This document shows positions 9,500-18,024 of a stretch of DNA of 64,000 nucleotides, piece after piece. Positions within the stretch are counted from its first letter, which is position 1. Each line of letters begins with the position of its first letter. The DNA comes from Virgibacillus ihumii (lineage in GTDB: Bacteria; Bacillota; Bacilli; Bacillales; Amphibacillaceae). The notes under the pieces were generated by a model. The model was not told the DNA's origin, did no database searches, and worked only from the letters and a program-made list of their open reading frames with translations. The position numbers and the translations under genes were made by a program. The stretch is from NCBI RefSeq assembly GCF_902726655.1, contig NZ_CACVAN010000001.1:1178001-1242000 (forward strand). Reading direction: 5' to 3'.

Positions 9500-10087
9500 C
9501 TAGATCTGCTTGATCCATTCTTCCAGTTTCATAATCGCATCACTGCGATGACTGATGTTATTTTTTTCATCTGATGAAAGCTGTGCCATTGTTGTTGTAA
9601 AACCGTCCGGAACAAAAATAGGATCATAACCAAAGCCGTTCCCGCCCCTGGGTTCCATAATAAGAGAACCTTCACAGACTCCACGCTTAAAGAATGTCTC
9701 TTCTCCAGGTATAGCCACTGCGAGCACACAAACAAATCTTGCCTGCCGATTTGCGGAACGTTCCAGTTCGCGCAGTACTTTTTCCAGATTAGCCTGGTCG
9801 TCTTTTGGTTCACCTGCATAACGTGCAGAAAAAATTCCCGGCCGTCCATTAAGTGCGTCTACCATCAATCCGGAATCATCAGCCAACACCGGAGTACTCA
9901 ATTTTTCGGCAATCTGTTCTGCCTTCAATGCAGCATTTTCTTCAAATGTTGTTCCTGTTTCTTCAATATCTTCTACTGGCTCGGTTAAATCAAGCAACGA
10001 AATTGCTTCTATATCATATTTTGCAAAAAAACTTCTAAATTCTTCTGCTTTACCGGCATTTTTAGTAGCTATTATGATCTCTTTCAT
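9500..10087 (-). CDS. rdgB: XTP/dITP diphosphatase (HAM1/RdgB family, YsnA)
   Basis: A 195-residue house-cleaning enzyme that hydrolyses deaminated purine triphosphates (XTP, dITP, ITP) to monophosphates, keeping them out of DNA and RNA. Family motifs are the N-terminal [11 protein letters not shown] (substrate and phosphate contacts), VLADDSGL (catalytic acid and metal binding) and the C-terminal ISHRSDA. Its ATG overlaps the stop of rph by 4 nt (ATGA), so translation is coupled. The length is standard. Confidence 0.96.
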   Translation of the reverse strand: MKEIIIATKNAGKAEEFRSFFAKYDIEAISLLDLTEPVEDIEETGTTFEENAALKAEQIAEKLSTPVLADDSGLMVDALNGRPGIFSARYAGEPKDDQANLEKVLRELERSANRQARFVCVLAVAIPGEETFFKRGVCEGSLIMEPRGGNGFGYDPIFVPDGFTTTMAQLSSDEKNNISHRSDAIMKLEEWIKQI

Positions 10088-10848
10088 TTCTGTACCTCTT
10101 TTATCTTTGTTTCCCCTATACGGCTGGCGATGTCTCCGATGACATCCTTCTGAATCTCCGTAATCTGCTGCACACCGTCTTTTGCCAAATCGAGCATTTT
10201 AAACAATTGTCCATTTGTAAAAGTCGCTTCCTCACCGGTTCCCTGTATCTCAACAAATTCTTCATTGCCGGTCATGACGACATTCATATCAACCTGTGCC
10301 CCGGAATCCTCTGCGTAATTTAAGTCAAGAGCTTCAGCACCATCAGGCAGAACACCGACAGAAATGGCAGATAAAAAGTCTGTAACAGGCATCTTATTAA
10401 TTGTTTTATCATGAATCAACTTGCCAAATGCCAATACAACGGCAACAAAAGCACCTGTGATCGCAGCGGTCCGCGTTCCGCCATCAGCCTGAATGACATC
10501 GCAATCCACCCATACTGTCCGTTCGCCTATATTATTCAAATCTACAACAGACCGCAGTGCTCTGCCGATCAATCGCTGTATTTCCATAGTCCGGCCACTT
10601 ACTTTTCCCTTCGATGATTCCCGGATATTCCGCTGTTCTGTCGCCCGTGGAAGCATAGCATATTCTGCAGTAATCCACCCTTTTCCTTGTCCGCGCATAA
10701 ATGGAGGCACTCTGTCTTCCACACTTGCATTGCAAATTACTTTCGTATCACCTGCCTGAATGAGCACAGAACCTTCAGGATGTTTGACAAAATCCCTGGT
10801 GATGGTAATTTCACGTAACTGATTATTCTTTCGCTGATCAATTCTCAC
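10084..10848 (-). CDS. rph: Ribonuclease PH
   Basis: A 254-residue phosphorolytic 3-prime to 5-prime exoribonuclease that trims tRNA precursors. The sequence starts [16 protein letters not shown]; conserved RNase PH segments include [34 protein letters not shown] and [18 protein letters not shown]. The start is GTG, with AGGAGG 10 nt upstream. It leads the rph-rdgB-ysnB group. The B. subtilis gerM-rph linkage is retained, though a terminator lies after gerM. Confidence 0.97.
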   Translation of the reverse strand: MRIDQRKNNQLREITITRDFVKHPEGSVLIQAGDTKVICNASVEDRVPPFMRGQGKGWITAEYAMLPRATEQRNIRESSKGKVSGRTMEIQRLIGRALRSVVDLNNIGERTVWVDCDVIQADGGTRTAAITGAFVAVVLAFGKLIHDKTINKMPVTDFLSAISVGVLPDGAEALDLNYAEDSGAQVDMNVVMTGNEEFVEIQGTGEEATFTNGQLFKMLDLAKDGVQQITEIQKDVIGDIASRIGETKIKEVQK

Positions 10849-10971
10849 TTGTTAAAGTCCTCCTTATTCGACCATTCACTAGAGCAATCCTATCATATTT
10901 TACACGAAAGAAACACGAAAATACATTCTGAAAGAAAAGGCAATTATATTATTATAAGTGAAATTTTATCC

Positions 10972-11003
10972 AAAAATAAAAGGCTGCGTATCACAGCCTT
11001 TTA
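10972..11003 (-). terminator. Terminator overlapping the gerM stop codon
   Basis: The minus strand reads AAAAGGCTG, a 7-nt loop, CAGCCTTTT, then ATTTTTGG. The 5-prime arm of the stem includes bases of the gerM TAA stop, so the hairpin starts within the gene end. Confidence 0.85.
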
Positions 11004-12086
11004 TAGTCTTTTTGCCGGGGTCAACATTTGTGTTGTTACCGGCTCTGTATATGGTTCACCTTCCTCGTTGAATAAGGTTTCCACATTCTCGACCTGTACT
11101 TCAACCGCTTCAACTGTTCCATCCCCTGTCAACGTCCTTACAAGAGTTTCCATCACCTTGTCCGGTATGACTGCCTTATCACTGTTCTTTAATACCGACT
11201 GGCTGAATTTCAATTCAAGCACACCACTGTTGACGCTTGGACTGGTTACCAATTCTGTCTGTTCATTAAACACATGCTGCAAATTGGTGCTGAATCCCGG
11301 GCCTTCCACAAGAGCCTGAACCATTGAGCTGTATAAATCCTCATCCGATACGTTAAGATACTTGGTAACTGGAACAAAATAGTGGTTTTTATCCTGTACC
11401 GCCGGGAAGAAAAGTGTAACCGGCTTGCTTTGCATCAGATCCACTGCATCAGATTGAACCAGATTAATTCCATTTGCGCGGGAATACCCATCCCCAATCG
11501 GAGTTCCATTAACCGGCATGGCATTCAACGGTTTCCCGTTGATCTCCAGCTTGATGGTATTCACACTATCAAACTGTGTCAACGTGTATGTCATGGCTTG
11601 AAGAATTTCAGCTTCATTTTCAGCTTTATAGTTTTTGAAATCTTTCGATACATTTACTATCATCGTCCCATTATCCTTTAAATTCAACCCCAGTATTTCT
11701 GTTCCCTGTGGCAGTACAGCTTGGAAACCAGTCGGGAGAAGCTGTGCCACTGGTCCACCTTTAACAAGGTATTCCAATGACTGTGCAGCAACTTCTTTCG
11801 AGTCTGGCACCGGAAGTTCCAAGGTTTGCGAAGCTACCATGCCATTGGCATCAAGCAAATATAATTGTCTTGAGACAGTGTTGGCCGAATTCTCAGCCGT
11901 TTCGTCCTTCGCGTTTTTTTCACCCTTGGTTGCATTTTCCAGATTATTTACAGCTTCAGCATTTTCTTTTGGCGGATCAATCTCCTCGTTCTTATTGTTT
12001 AATGACTGTTCTCCCTGAAAACATCCAGTCAGTACAATGGCCAGACTTACAGGTATAATCGGCAGCAGGATTCTGCGCTTTTTCAT
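11001..12086 (-). CDS. gerM: Spore germination lipoprotein GerM
   Basis: A 361-residue secreted lipoprotein: a Lys/Arg-rich start, a hydrophobic segment and the lipobox LTGC (Cys near residue 22), then a low-complexity Asn/Glu-rich linker (about 25-65). Two tandem GerMN (Germane) domains follow, about 85-190 and 225-335. In B. subtilis GerM is made in the mother cell under SigE and supports forespore-mother cell channel assembly and germination. Start MKKRRILL has GGAGGG 6 nt upstream. Position between racE and rph agrees with B. subtilis. Confidence 0.94.
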   Translation of the reverse strand: MKKRRILLPIIPVSLAIVLTGCFQGEQSLNNKNEEIDPPKENAEAVNNLENATKGEKNAKDETAENSANTVSRQLYLLDANGMVASQTLELPVPDSKEVAAQSLEYLVKGGPVAQLLPTGFQAVLPQGTEILGLNLKDNGTMIVNVSKDFKNYKAENEAEILQAMTYTLTQFDSVNTIKLEINGKPLNAMPVNGTPIGDGYSRANGINLVQSDAVDLMQSKPVTLFFPAVQDKNHYFVPVTKYLNVSDEDLYSSMVQALVEGPGFSTNLQHVFNEQTELVTSPSVNSGVLELKFSQSVLKNSDKAVIPDKVMETLVRTLTGDGTVEAVEVQVENVETLFNEEGEPYTEPVTTQMLTPAKRL

Positions 12087-12157
12087 CTCATTCCCTCCCA
12101 CGATGGTTTGTACTATTATATATACGGGCTCATCGTGAAATTAGACCACTCAATCAT

Positions 12158-12197
12158 TAAAAAATTGGAATCCCTCCATATAGAGGAAATTCCAATT
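12158..12197 (-). terminator. Terminator after racE
   Basis: On the minus strand AATTGGAAT pairs with ATTCCAATT, with an inner CCTC/GAGG stem, followed by TTTTTTAATG. It starts at the racE stop codon and separates racE from gerM. Confidence 0.82.
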
Positions 12198-13012
12198 CAA
12201 CAAATTACGGCCTTTTCGATTGTAACAGTTTTAAAATTATTTACTGGCTCACTGAAGATGTCCTCGGCAATCTGACTGAAAATATCCAATTTACCCGTTG
12301 TATAAAATTGATGCTGTGGAATTTCATCGCTTTTCAGTAAAAGATTGTGAAATTCCAGTATAGTACTTGCTTCACGGGCAGTTTCCTCACTGGAGGAAAT
12401 AATCGTAACATGATCGCCGATAACAGTCTGAATCGTCTCACGCAGCAGCGGGTAGTGTGTACATCCGAGAATCAATGTATCGATGTGGTTGCTCTCTTTC
12501 ATCGGATGAAGCATTTCCTCTACAACCTGTTCCGCCTGATCACCGTTCAGGATACCCTCTTCAACAAGTGGAACGAAAAGCGGACATGCAAGTGCATTAA
12601 CATGTATGGTTGCATTAATTCTCTTCAATGCGTTTGTATACGCATCACTCCTAATCGTTCCTTCTGTACCAATTACACCAATGTGGTTATTTTGCGTAAA
12701 TTTAATCGCAGCTCTAGCACCCGGTTGTATGACACCTATAACCGGAATACTGAGTGTCTGCTGAAGTTCTTCAAGAGCAAATGCAGTGGCTGTATTGCAC
12801 GCTACAACAAGCATTTTTATATCCTTCTCCAATAAAAACTCAACCATTTCCCAAGTGAAATTTCTGACTTCTTCCCGTGGTCTTGGTCCATACGGGCATC
12901 TTAATGTATCACCAAGGTATATTAATTTTTCTTTTGGCAGCTGACGCATCAGTTCATGTGCAACTGTCAGACCACCAACACCTGAATCGATAACTCCTAT
13001 CGCTTTTTCCAA
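12197..13012 (-). CDS. racE: Glutamate racemase
   Basis: A 271-residue cofactor-independent racemase that makes D-glutamate for peptidoglycan. The two catalytic Cys lie in VACNTAT and GCTHYPLL; VIDSGVGGLT and GDTLRCPYGPR are further family signatures. A TTG start is preferred: GAGG lies 8 nt upstream and the product then has the usual Bacillus length (about 272). An ATG 33 nt earlier (13045) is in frame and would overlap the upstream MarR gene, but has no ribosome site. Order ysmB-racE-gerM matches B. subtilis. Confidence 0.95.
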   Translation of the reverse strand: MEKAIGVIDSGVGGLTVAHELMRQLPKEKLIYLGDTLRCPYGPRPREEVRNFTWEMVEFLLEKDIKMLVVACNTATAFALEELQQTLSIPVIGVIQPGARAAIKFTQNNHIGVIGTEGTIRSDAYTNALKRINATIHVNALACPLFVPLVEEGILNGDQAEQVVEEMLHPMKESNHIDTLILGCTHYPLLRETIQTVIGDHVTIISSSEETAREASTILEFHNLLLKSDEIPQHQFYTTGKLDIFSQIAEDIFSEPVNNFKTVTIEKAVIC

Positions 13013-13034
13013 CAGAACCGCCTCTTCTATGCTG

Positions 13035-13487
13035 TTATTTTTCATTCACATATTTCATTTGTTCATGGAGGAATGCAAGCAAATCATTCATTTTTTCCGC
13101 ATCATTTATCGAAAAATTTGCAAATACTTCCCCCAGATATTCCTGACGCTTTTTAATTACTTCTTTAATAATTTTCTTCCCTTTATCCAAAACCTGTATT
13201 CGAACGACCCTGCGATCCTTGTCATCACGAATCCGTTTTACAAGCTGATTTTTTTCCATTCGATCAACCAGATCAGTAGTCGTACTGAAGGCAAGCCCAT
13301 TTTTATTTGATAATTCCCCTATTGTTAAATCTCCATATTCCATCAACCATTGCAATGCAACGAACTGGGGTGCAGTAATCGGGTAATTATTTAATATTTT
13401 GCGGCCATTTTGTTTGATGACACCAGATATGTAACGGAGCCTCTTTTCAATTTCAGCAATTGTATCATGTGATAATTCATTTTCCAA
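13035..13487 (-). CDS. ysmB: MarR-family transcriptional regulator (YsmB)
   Basis: A 150-residue winged-helix DNA-binding protein. The central wHTH (about 42-105) includes TIGELSNKNGLAFSTTTDLV as the recognition region and DKDRRVVRIQVL as the wing; flanking helices form the usual dimer interface. Start is TTG (LENELSHD), with GGGGG 8 nt upstream. It lies 22 nt before racE, so both are probably one transcript. The ligand is unknown. Confidence 0.88.
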   Translation of the reverse strand: MENELSHDTIAEIEKRLRYISGVIKQNGRKILNNYPITAPQFVALQWLMEYGDLTIGELSNKNGLAFSTTTDLVDRMEKNQLVKRIRDDKDRRVVRIQVLDKGKKIIKEVIKKRQEYLGEVFANFSINDAEKMNDLLAFLHEQMKYVNEK

Positions 13488-13558
13488 CCAGGTAACCCCC
13501 AATATTCTTTATTTTTTATTAGCATAACATAGGCGGCAGCTTTCATTTCCATAATTGC

Positions 13559-15031
13559 TTACGCTTCGGCCTTCAATGCCGAGATTAGTTGCTTTTTGTG
13601 TTTTCTTGAAACTAAAATGTATAAAACATCATTTTCCTGAATGACTGTCTGACCATTAGGTGTGACAACTTCCCCATCCCGGATAATCGCATTAACTAAC
13701 GCACTATCCGGAAAGTCGAGCTCCTCAAGGGACTTCCCGTTAACTATATTTTTCTCTGTTACATCATATTCAATCATTTCTGAATTTGTTTTTCCCATTG
13801 ATATAAGTTCCAGCGAATGTGCCGGCCTCTCTCTGGCTTCATCCTCCAGACCGAGTTTTGCAGCCAGATAAGTAATTGTTGAACCTTGCACAAGTGTCGA
13901 AGTCAGTACAACGAAAAATACCATATTAAACATAATCTGACTATTATCAATATCTGCAAGCATCGGGAAAATGGCAAGTACAATCGGAACAGCACCACGC
14001 AAACCTGCCCAGGATAAAAAACTTTTTTCTTTTAAATTATATTGAGATTTCATTAAGGTTAAAAAAACAGCAACAGGACGTGCAACGAAAATCAGGATCA
14101 CTGAAATCAGCAGCCCGTTAATAATATACTGCCACTGAAACAACTGGGATGGTGAAACAAACAGCCCCAATATAACGAACATGATAATTTGCGCCATCCA
14201 GGCAAAGCCTTCATTAAAGCGCATTATCGAATGACGATATGCTAAATCTGAATTGCCTATAGTCAGTGCCGCAATATATACAGCAAGCAATCCACTTGCA
14301 TCCACAAGTGACGTCACACTATATGCTAGAAAGGCAAAAGCAAGTGCATACAAAGGATAAAGTCCACCAGAATCCAGGTTTATTCGATTAAGTGAAAAAC
14401 TGCCCAGCTTACCAACGATAATACCGAAAAGAAATCCGATCCCCATTTGCCAGAAAAACGTCCAAATAAGTGAAACAAATCCTGATTGTTCCTGCGTAAT
14501 TAATTGGATAACGGAAAGTGTTAAAAACATGGCCATCGGATCATTGGATCCTGATTCTGCTTCAAGCGTTGACTTTAAATTACCCTTAATGTTCTTATCT
14601 TTTAATACAGCAAATACAGCAGCTGCATCTGTAGATCCAACAATGGATCCAATAAGTAATCCCTGCAGCCAGGTAATATCCAGGATAAACTTTGCAGCAA
14701 GGGCAACGACAAGCGCGGTAACAATTACACCAAGTGTTGCAAGTGAAAGCGAAGAAGGCAATATAGGTTTTATGGTGTTCCACTCCGTATTCAATCCACC
14801 TTCGAACAGAATGATAACGAGTGCAATCACACCGATTAACTGAGCAACTGAGGCATTATCGAAGTAAAAAATATCCAAGCCGTCACTGCCGGTAAGCATG
14901 CCGACAAGGATAAACAGGACAAGTGAGGGTACACCCAGTCTCGCCGAAAATTTTGTAACAATAACACTGGTTATTAACAGCAATGCAACAACAAAAATAA
15001 ACTGATTAGACATCAAAATTTCTTGAATCAT
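13559..15031 (-). CDS. NhaP/CPA1-type cation:proton antiporter with C-terminal TrkA-C domain
   Basis: A 490-residue membrane protein. About twelve hydrophobic helices span residues 8-385; GSTDAAAVF and EAESGSNDPMAMF are CPA1 antiporter core motifs with the ion-binding Asp. Residues about 400-487 form a soluble TrkA-C domain, as in NhaP2/CvrA potassium/proton antiporters, which gates transport by ligand binding. This exchanges K+ or Na+ for protons for pH and osmotic balance. ATG behind GGAGCG. It is monocistronic, without an obvious terminator. It sits between ysmB and gerE and is probably an insertion relative to B. subtilis. Confidence 0.9.
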   Translation of the reverse strand: MIQEILMSNQFIFVVALLLITSVIVTKFSARLGVPSLVLFILVGMLTGSDGLDIFYFDNASVAQLIGVIALVIILFEGGLNTEWNTIKPILPSSLSLATLGVIVTALVVALAAKFILDITWLQGLLIGSIVGSTDAAAVFAVLKDKNIKGNLKSTLEAESGSNDPMAMFLTLSVIQLITQEQSGFVSLIWTFFWQMGIGFLFGIIVGKLGSFSLNRINLDSGGLYPLYALAFAFLAYSVTSLVDASGLLAVYIAALTIGNSDLAYRHSIMRFNEGFAWMAQIIMFVILGLFVSPSQLFQWQYIINGLLISVILIFVARPVAVFLTLMKSQYNLKEKSFLSWAGLRGAVPIVLAIFPMLADIDNSQIMFNMVFFVVLTSTLVQGSTITYLAAKLGLEDEARERPAHSLELISMGKTNSEMIEYDVTEKNIVNGKSLEELDFPDSALVNAIIRDGEVVTPNGQTVIQENDVLYILVSRKHKKQLISALKAEA

Positions 15032-15139
15032 AACAACGCTCCAGAATGAAACTTCAAATTTTCCTTTAGTATACCAAACATTAGTCTATATATTGAAATA
15101 AGTGCTTGCTATCGTACAATTTAACTCGTATTTGTGCTC

Positions 15140-15166
15140 ACTGATTAACAATTCTTTCATAAGCTA
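15140..15166 (+). promoter_or_regulatory. SigK-type promoter of gerE
   Basis: AC (15140-15141), a 16-bp spacer and CATAAGCTA (15158-15166) match the mother-cell SigK consensus (AC, 16-17 bp, CATANNNTA). It lies 61 nt upstream of the gerE TTG. In B. subtilis gerE is transcribed by SigK, which supports the assignment. Confidence 0.8.
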
Positions 15167-15226
15167 TAGTGACTAAATAAATTCCCTTCAATCTGCAGCT
15201 CTATGACAGCAAGGAGGGGTTAACAT

Positions 15227-15451
15227 TTGAAGGACAACGAGTACAAACCGAAGCAATTATTGACTAAACGAGAAAAAGAAGTATTTGAACTCCTAGTACA
15301 AGATAAGACAACAAAAGAAATTGCCCAGGAATTGTTTATATCGGAAAAGACTGTCCGTAACCACATTTCAAATGCTATGCAAAAGTTAGGAGTCAAGGGG
15401 CGATCACAGGCTGTAGTAGAGCTCCTTCGTATGGGGGAATTAAAGCTCTAA
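15227..15451 (+). CDS. gerE: Spore coat gene regulator GerE (LuxR-type HTH)
   Basis: A 74-residue stand-alone LuxR/FixJ helix-turn-helix with no receiver domain. LTKREKEVFELLVQDKTTKE and LFISEKTVRNHISNAMQKLG give the four-helix fold and recognition helix. It is the last regulator of the mother-cell cascade and adjusts SigK-dependent coat genes. It starts with TTG behind AAGGAGGGG at 7 nt. It is one of few plus-strand genes in the first 34 kb, convergent with the iron-binding lipoprotein gene; a shared bidirectional terminator follows. Confidence 0.97.
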   Translation: MKDNEYKPKQLLTKREKEVFELLVQDKTTKEIAQELFISEKTVRNHISNAMQKLGVKGRSQAVVELLRMGELKL

Positions 15452-15489
15452 ATAAGCCCGGCTTTCATATATTGAAAGCCGGGTTTATT
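15451..15489. terminator. Bidirectional terminator between gerE and the siderophore-binding protein
   Basis: A 14-bp stem (AAGCCCGGCTTTCA with TGAAAGCCGGGTTT) with a 5-nt loop, flanked by AAT and ATTA. It begins at the gerE stop and serves both convergent genes. Confidence 0.88.
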
Positions 15490-15512
15490 AGCTGAATAAT
15501 CGTGTGAAGCGT

Positions 15513-16514
15513 CTATTTATTAATCATGGAATTAACCAGCTCTTCTGCCAGTACCTTAGCGGAAAGTACACCGCCAAATACCGGAGTGTCGCCAGGGATC
15601 TGATGGATTTTGCCAGATTTGACAAAGCTTAATTGCTCCCAAACAGGATTTCCTTTAAGCTGATTTTCAAAAATGTTGTCATCCTTTTGTACAATATAAA
15701 GGAAATGAGGATTTTCTTCCTGGAACTTTTGCAGAGCCTCAACTCCTGTCTGTGTGAAACCATATGGCTCTGTTTTTTCTGATTCATACATATTTTCAAA
15801 CCCGAGTCGTTTCATTACCTGTGACACAATTGAGTTCTCCGCATACAGCCGTAAAACAGGAGCATTCTGAGTTGTAAAAGCCAATGCTGAAATATATTCG
15901 GTCCCTTTTAAACCTGATTCCTCCACAATTTGTTTCTGCTTATCATAAAATTGATTCAGTTTCGCTATTTCCTTTTTTGCTTTTTCTTTTTTATCAACAA
16001 TTTTCGCAACCATTTTAAATTCCCTGAGCATTTCTTTATATAAATTTTGGGAACCCTTTTCACTATACGGTGCAAATGTTACTGTCGGGGCGATTTTCTT
16101 CAATTGTCCAAGAATCTTCTCATGTCTGAACTTCGCAGCAATAATCAAGTCAGGATCCAATCGGGAAATAGCTTCAAGATTTGGTTCCTGCCGGGTACCA
16201 ACATCTTTCACACGATCAGAAAGGTCTCTTTCTATGTTTATCCAATCGTTGTATCCATCAATATTGGGAACTCCTGCAGGCTGCATCCCCAACGCAAGTA
16301 AATGCTCTGCGAAAAACCACTCCAGAACTACGATCTTTTTGGGTGTACCTTCAATCGTTTGTTTTCCCATCGAATCTTCAATGATAAAAGTCCTTTCCTG
16401 CTTTCCACTGGTATTTCCCTTATCATTTGTACCCGAATTTTCATCATCTGTGCCATTACATGCAGACAATAATACAAGAATTAATATACTGATTATGACC
16501 AACCATTTTTTCAT
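15513..16514 (-). CDS. Iron-siderophore ABC transporter substrate-binding lipoprotein (FecB/YfiY type)
   Basis: A 333-residue lipoprotein with signal MKKWLVIISILILVLLSAC (lipobox LSAC). The periplasmic-binding type II fold has ERTFIIEDSMGKQTIEGTP at its start, then VVLEWFFAEHLLALGMQPAG and the long linking helix with a Lys-rich coiled segment near 170-195. It captures a ferric siderophore at the cell surface. Start MKKWL has AGGAGG 6 nt upstream. A perfect Fur box lies 79 nt upstream. No permease or ATPase gene is adjacent, so it must share a transporter coded elsewhere. Ligand unknown. Confidence 0.92.
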   Translation of the reverse strand: MKKWLVIISILILVLLSACNGTDDENSGTNDKGNTSGKQERTFIIEDSMGKQTIEGTPKKIVVLEWFFAEHLLALGMQPAGVPNIDGYNDWINIERDLSDRVKDVGTRQEPNLEAISRLDPDLIIAAKFRHEKILGQLKKIAPTVTFAPYSEKGSQNLYKEMLREFKMVAKIVDKKEKAKKEIAKLNQFYDKQKQIVEESGLKGTEYISALAFTTQNAPVLRLYAENSIVSQVMKRLGFENMYESEKTEPYGFTQTGVEALQKFQEENPHFLYIVQKDDNIFENQLKGNPVWEQLSFVKSGKIHQIPGDTPVFGGVLSAKVLAEELVNSMINK

Positions 16515-16592
16515 CCTGCTCCTCCTTTTCATCATCAAATCAATCTTACAGCTTTGGCATAATATGTATTGAGCTGTAACCAGACTTATAAT

Positions 16593-16607
16593 TGATAATG
16601 ATTATCA
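16593..16607 (-). promoter_or_regulatory. Fur box
   Basis: TGATAATGATTATCA is a perfect 7-1-7 inverted repeat, the B. subtilis Fur consensus core, extended by AT-rich flanks. Under iron sufficiency Fur-Fe would repress the binding-protein gene downstream on the minus strand. Confidence 0.93.
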
Positions 16608-16661
16608 GTTTCATTAATTATATTACTATAAATTACGAGCTTGTCAACTGAATTTTAGAAG

Positions 16662-16700
16662 AAAAAAAGCAGGGCACTTCCGCAAATTCAGTGGCCCTGC
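16662..16700 (-). terminator. Terminator after ysmA
   Basis: The minus strand shows GCAGGG-CACT paired with AGTG-CCCTGC, followed by TTTTTTT. It starts 8 nt past the ysmA stop. Confidence 0.85.
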
Positions 16701-16707
16701 TTCATCT

Positions 16708-17151
16708 TTATTGGTTTATCAGTTTTTCTTTCATGGATTCATTTATGGATACCGGTTTACCGGTTTGCCTGTTTATGTATACCATCCGCCCACGCCCCGT
16801 AAGGCATAGCTCATCTTTTTCATTTGCAGCCATATAGTGTATATCAAGCGAGGTTTTTCCGACATGGTTTACCTTGACATACAATTTCAGTGTATCATCA
16901 AAAAACAGTTGTTTATGATAATCACACTGAAGATCAGCCACAATTGGCATGCCATTTTCCGTATTGTCACGTCCGAACACCCCGGCTGCTTTTAAAAACT
17001 CAATACGTCCCTCTTCAAAATAAATAAAAGGTGAAACATTGTTCACATGTCCAAACATATCTGTCTCTGAAAATCGGATTTTTATTGGGATATGAAAGGA
17101 AAATTCTGATCTCCACTGCTCCAAATCATTGATGTAGGATATTTTTGGCAA
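16708..17151 (-). CDS. ysmA: Acyl-CoA thioesterase, 4-hydroxybenzoyl-CoA type (YsmA)
   Basis: A 147-residue single HotDog-fold thioesterase. The segment RFSETDMFGHVNNVSPFIYF carries the catalytic Asp and the GHVNN motif of the 4HBT family. It hydrolyses an acyl-CoA of unknown identity. A TTG start (LPKISYIND) fits AAGGAG at 8 nt; a GTG 9 nt earlier overlaps the ribosome site. It follows sdhB, as in B. subtilis, but a strong terminator separates them. Confidence 0.87.
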   Translation of the reverse strand: MPKISYINDLEQWRSEFSFHIPIKIRFSETDMFGHVNNVSPFIYFEEGRIEFLKAAGVFGRDNTENGMPIVADLQCDYHKQLFFDDTLKLYVKVNHVGKTSLDIHYMAANEKDELCLTGRGRMVYINRQTGKPVSINESMKEKLINQ

Positions 17152-17171
17152 GCTCTCCACTCCTTATGATT

Positions 17172-17213
17172 AATTTTAAAAATGACCCTTACCAATTAAA
17201 AGGCAAGGGTCAT
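17172..17213 (-). terminator. Terminator after sdhCAB
   Basis: A 12-bp stem (ATGACCCTTGCC with GGTAAGGGTCAT on the minus strand, one G-U pair) with an 8-nt loop is followed by TTTTTAAAATT, 31 nt past the sdhB stop. Confidence 0.88.
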
Positions 17214-17243
17214 GGTAAAACGGAAAATCCATCCGAGTTTCAA

Positions 17244-18008
17244 TTAATGTGCGTTGTCACTTCCAAAAAAGTTTTTGAAAGACTGGATGTTTGTTGCACG
17301 GTTCATAGCAGCAATGGAAGTTGTCAATGGAATGCCTTTCGGACAAACCTGTACACAATTCTGCGCGTTTCCACAACCGGTAACGCCGCCTTCTTCCATT
17401 AGTCCATCCAATCGTTCTTTGGAATTCATTTCTCCAGTTGGATGTGCATTAAACAATCTTGCTTGAGATAAAGCAGCCGGTCCAATAAAGTTCGATTTAT
17501 CATTCACATTCGGACAAGCCTCCAGGCACACACCGCAAGTCATACATTTTGACAACTCATATGCCCATTGCCGTTTTTTCTCCGGCATACGCGGTCCTGG
17601 CCCAAGATCATACGTCCCATCAATTGGAATCCATGCTTTTACTTGTTTCAATGCATCAAACATTTGCTCGCGATCCACTACAAGATCACGGACAATTGGA
17701 AATGTGCTCATTGGCTCCAGGCGGATTGGCTGTTCCAGTTTATCAACTAAGGCTGCACAGGATTGACGTGCTGTTCCATTAATGACCATTGAACAAGCCC
17801 CGCACACTTCCTCGAGACAGTTCATATCCCATGCTACCGGAGTCGTTTTTTCACCTTTATCATTAACTGGGTTCTGACGGATTTCCATCAGTCCGGAAAT
17901 AACATTCATGTTTGTTTTATAAGGAACATCAAATGATTCCTCATAAGGAGCAGAATCCGGGCTGTCTTGACGCGTTATAATAAACTTAACAGTTTTTTGT
18001 TCAGCCAT
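17244..18008 (-). CDS. sdhB: Succinate dehydrogenase iron-sulfur subunit
   Basis: A 254-residue electron-transfer subunit of complex II. The N-terminal [2Fe-2S] ligands lie in CLEEVCGACSMVING plus the following SC; the C-terminal domain has CMTCGVCLEACP and CGNAQNCVQVCPKGIP for the [4Fe-4S] and [3Fe-4S] clusters. It passes electrons from SdhA FAD to the SdhC haems and menaquinone. The ATG is behind GGGGAG. Third gene of sdhCAB, 16 nt after sdhA. Confidence 0.98.
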   Translation of the reverse strand: MAEQKTVKFIITRQDSPDSAPYEESFDVPYKTNMNVISGLMEIRQNPVNDKGEKTTPVAWDMNCLEEVCGACSMVINGTARQSCAALVDKLEQPIRLEPMSTFPIVRDLVVDREQMFDALKQVKAWIPIDGTYDLGPGPRMPEKKRQWAYELSKCMTCGVCLEACPNVNDKSNFIGPAALSQARLFNAHPTGEMNSKERLDGLMEEGGVTGCGNAQNCVQVCPKGIPLTTSIAAMNRATNIQSFKNFFGSDNAH

Positions 18009-18024
18009 GTTTATCTTTCTCCCC

